64,000 nt of DNA. It comes from a bacterium (lineage in GTDB: Bacteria; Zhuqueibacterota; Zhuqueibacteria; Zhuqueibacterales; Zhuqueibacteraceae). Shown piece by piece: positions 61,751 through 64,000 of the stretch. Within the stretch, counting starts at the first letter, position 1, and the number at the start of each line of letters is the position of its first letter. The position numbers and the translations under genes were made by a program. Under the pieces are notes generated by a model. It saw only the letters and a program-made list of their open reading frames with translations. It made no database searches and had not been told where the DNA came from. The DNA lies in NCBI GenBank assembly GCA_023150945.1, contig JAKLJX010000002.1, positions 372,001 to 436,000 on the forward strand. The letters are read 5' to 3'.

Positions 61751-62983
61751 TCAGTGCAGCAAACGCTGATAAACCGCGTGTATGCGTTGATAATGTACTT
61801 CAGGATCGAATTCCCGCTCGGCGGTAGCGCGTGCCGCCCGGCTCATTTCTTTCAATTTTGTCTCATCCCGAAGCAGAGCATGTATCAACTGTGTTAACGT
61901 CACGTCATCTTTGGCGTCGAACAGGCGGCCGTTGAGGCCGTCGGTAATCAACTCCGGCATGCCGCCCAGCCGCGTCGCAATCACGGGCTTGCCCAGCGAA
62001 AACGATTCATAGATCACCAGCGGCGAGTTGTCATACCATTCGCTCGGCACCACCACGAATTTCGCCCGCCCCACCAGCGTCACCAATCCCCGCGCGCCGC
62101 GGTTTCCCAGAAACTCGACGTTGGCAAGGCCATGCGTCGCGGCGAATTGTTCGAGCACCGGCCGCTGCGGTCCGTCCCCGATGATCAGCAGCTTCGAAGT
62201 CTTCACCTTTTGCATCGCGCGCAGCAGCGTCAGGATTCCCTTTTCCTCCGAGAGGCGGCCGTAGTAAACGAAATAATCCTCGCTGTCGGGTGAATAGGGA
62301 AAATCCGCCATTTCGATGGTGTAGAATTGCTGCCACACGCGTTGCGCCGCCACGCCGCTTTGCAGCAGCTTCTCGCCGAGAAAGCGGCTGGGCACGTGAA
62401 ACAAGCGAATGACATCATAGATCTTCATCCACTTGTGCAAGTAGGATTCGGCCGCCACCATGGCGCTGGCGGCGAGTGAATCCTTGTGGCAGCGTTCGAG
62501 CACGGCATGATAGAAACAGCCGTTCACGCATTTCTCACAAATACGATTCTCCCGCATCACCAGCAGGCGATAGCTCGGGCAGACCAGTTTGTATTGATGG
62601 CAGGTCTGCAACACCGGGATACCGTGGCGCTGAAACACGTGCAGAATTGAAGGCGAGATTTGGTGATCGATCATGTGCAGATGCACGAGATCCGGCTTCA
62701 CTTGATCGACCAGGCGCTCGACCCTGGCCTTGGCCTCGGTGGAATAAAGCATGCGCCCGAAGATTCGCGGCGCGGCCGTGAGGCGGCGCAGCCCGGCGTG
62801 GCCGTTGTACTCGATGTTGGAGACAAAATGCTCTGACCAGGCCGAGGGAAAATTGTCGGGATGCTGCATCGCGAAGGGAATCACTTCATGGCCGTGGCGC
62901 TCGAGCACGCGTTTGAGCTCGAAGAAATAGCGCTCGGCGCCGCCCTTGATGAAGTGATATTTGTCGATCATCAAAATCTTCAT
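61751..62983 (-). CDS. Glycosyltransferase family 4
   Basis: 410 residues, GT-B fold. N-terminal MKILMIDKYHFIKGGAERYFFELKRVL and a Cys-rich insertion (ENRICEKCVNGCFYHAVLERCHK) seen in some GT4 proteins; donor half YVYYGRLSEEKGILTLLRAM-type (here FVYYGRLSEEKGI), LLIIGDGPQRPVLE, VVPSEWYDNSPLVIYESFSLGKPVIATRLGGMPELI. Starts with ATG 62983 overlapping the stop of the upstream membrane protein (ATGA), so the two are coupled. Confidence 0.92.
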   Translation of the reverse strand: MKILMIDKYHFIKGGAERYFFELKRVLERHGHEVIPFAMQHPDNFPSAWSEHFVSNIEYNGHAGLRRLTAAPRIFGRMLYSTEAKARVERLVDQVKPDLVHLHMIDHQISPSILHVFQRHGIPVLQTCHQYKLVCPSYRLLVMRENRICEKCVNGCFYHAVLERCHKDSLAASAMVAAESYLHKWMKIYDVIRLFHVPSRFLGEKLLQSGVAAQRVWQQFYTIEMADFPYSPDSEDYFVYYGRLSEEKGILTLLRAMQKVKTSKLLIIGDGPQRPVLEQFAATHGLANVEFLGNRGARGLVTLVGRAKFVVVPSEWYDNSPLVIYESFSLGKPVIATRLGGMPELITDGLNGRLFDAKDDVTLTQLIHALLRDETKLKEMSRAARATAEREFDPEVHYQRIHAVYQRLLH

Positions 62984-64000
62984 GGCGAGGGCGTACTCAC
63001 CGCTTTGTCGGCCAACGGTTCGCCGCCGGGCGGGGCCGGCGCGGCCTGCGGCTGGAGTGCATCCGCTCGAAAGAGCGCGGCGGAGTCGGTGGTGCGCTTG
63101 AATTCCCGCACCAATACGAGCGCAAAGCGCTGTTGCGCCAGTTCTCTTTCGAAATCGTTGGCCGCCAGAAAATAGGCTTGCGGATGCCGGCTGGCGTCGG
63201 GCCAATCGGCAGCGGAATGGATTTGCAGATCTTCACGGTCGAGCACGCGCAGCATGTTGAGCTTGTCTTGCGCGTTCATGATTTTGACGCGGCGGGCGCG
63301 CTCGCGCAGCGAGATATGGCGCCGGTCAAACCGCGTCAATCCCAATTCCTCCTCGGAGAACTCATAGAGCTGCGCACCGGCCGGCAGCTCGCGCTGCAGG
63401 TACTGCATCAACTCCTGAAAATTTTGATTGGAATCAATCGCGATCTGCACGACTTCAAACGGTTCGGACAGCGCCGGCGCACGGCCGGAGAGCACAACCG
63501 CCAGCGGCACCGCCAACAACAAGGTGCCGCCGGCAAGCGCCGGTACCCGGCGGCGCGGCAAGCTGAAATGCCGGTGCCACAACCACACCAACGGCTCGGA
63601 GAGTCGCACGAGCAACACCCCCAGCGCCAGCGCAAACGCAAAACCGGATTCCAGCAAGTAGCCGTTGTGATAGTACTTGGCGGAGAGAAAGCAAATGATC
63701 GAGGCCCCGGCCCAGGCAATCGGCATGCGCACCTGGGCATCGCAGACGAACAGATAAATGCAGCAGAACACCAGCCAGTAGATGGCCAGTGGTTGCAACG
63801 CCATTACCGTGACGGTGATGATCAGCGTGAGCGGCAGCCAGAGCCACGCGATTCCTTCAACGCGCAGCCGGGCGCTCGCCTGCCGGGCGAAATGATGCCA
63901 AACGCCGCCGCCGATCAGCGTGAGCAACAGCAACCCGGTGACGCCGCTGGTGAGCAGGCCGCCGTAATAGAAGAAACGTTCGCGCAGAAAGGCGATGATC
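62980..64000 (-). CDS. Membrane protein, cut by right edge
   Basis: At least 339 residues visible, continuing past the right edge. The N-terminal visible half has several hydrophobic helices (LLLLTLIGGGVWHHF, LWLPLTLIITVTVMALQPLAIYWLVFCCIYLF, FAFALALGVLLVRL, LAGGTLLLAVPLAVVLS); the C-terminal ~180 residues are soluble and basic/acidic mixed. It might be a glycosyltransferase or polysaccharide-synthesis membrane protein, as its overlap with a GT4 gene suggests, but no motif shows this. Frame continues without a stop to the edge. Confidence 0.7.
   Translation of the reverse strand, partial: IIAFLRERFFYYGGLLTSGVTGLLLLTLIGGGVWHHFARQASARLRVEGIAWLWLPLTLIITVTVMALQPLAIYWLVFCCIYLFVCDAQVRMPIAWAGASIICFLSAKYYHNGYLLESGFAFALALGVLLVRLSEPLVWLWHRHFSLPRRRVPALAGGTLLLAVPLAVVLSGRAPALSEPFEVVQIAIDSNQNFQELMQYLQRELPAGAQLYEFSEEELGLTRFDRRHISLRERARRVKIMNAQDKLNMLRVLDREDLQIHSAADWPDASRHPQAYFLAANDFERELAQQRFALVLVREFKRTTDSAALFRADALQPQAAPAPPGGEPLADKAVSTPSP

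Noticed and set aside
1-64000. tRNA, rRNA or intact insertion sequence
   Set aside because: I looked for cloverleaf-like T-arm sequences, rRNA stretches and transposase motifs and found none; a proper scan with covariance models would be needed to exclude small RNAs.

Overview
The window is a GC-rich chromosomal segment from a Gram-negative bacterium. It holds 46 protein genes (two cut by the window edges), no rRNA, tRNA or CRISPR that I can see, and no intact insertion sequence. A PorV/OmpA-type outer-membrane protein, a DUF11 adhesin ending in a FlgD-like C-terminal domain, golvesin-like domains and promoter-like sites of the form TTGnnn-N17-TAnnTTG point to the FCB (Fibrobacterota-Chlorobiota-Bacteroidota) superphylum. 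A KSB1/Calditrichota-like lineage is my best guess. It is an inference from domain content, not from a marker gene.

Layout. 1-3385 (minus): a ygfZ - memo-like (AmmeMemoRadiSam B) - trpE cluster. 3607-4876: an orotate-phosphoribosyltransferase-like gene, convergent with a yhbY RNA-binding gene. 5109-5352: tandem palindromic repeats. 5590-12182 (plus): a two-gene surface operon, VWA-DUF11 protein plus PorV/double-OmpA protein. 12198-12655: two 7-bp-period tandem tracts. 12656-22865 (minus): ECF sigma/anti-sigma pair, a 1240-residue TPR protein, a UvrD/PcrA helicase that appears to start at CTG, MltG and a CPBP protease. 23227-27375 (minus): a small membrane protein and a carbohydrate ABC importer without its ATPase. 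27645-41205 (minus): three outer-membrane barrel/TPR fusion paralogues, a protein of unknown function, aroB, rhomboid protease, M23 peptidase, glycerophosphodiesterase, glycosyltransferase and flippase. 41373-48344: an unknown protein (plus), then a response regulator, a GIY-YIG protein with a degenerate exonuclease-like domain, and a CHAD-CYTH-M61 peptidase operon. 48606-64000 (minus): an exopolysaccharide locus with three glycosyltransferases, flippase, NodB deacetylase, nucleotide-sugar SDR, carbamoyltransferase, methyltransferase and two paralogous GH-golvesin proteins.

How the genes fit together. Much of the window concerns the cell envelope: surface adhesin and barrel proteins, peptidoglycan enzymes (MltG, M23), intramembrane proteases, lipid turnover and polysaccharide export. 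The most unusual items are the barrel/coiled-coil/TPR trio, the paired GH-golvesin proteins near the two ends of the polysaccharide cluster, the VWA-DUF11/PorV-OmpA pair, a composite palindromic repeat family shared by two distant loci in opposite orientation, and the CTG start of the helicase inside a CTGA stop/start overlap.
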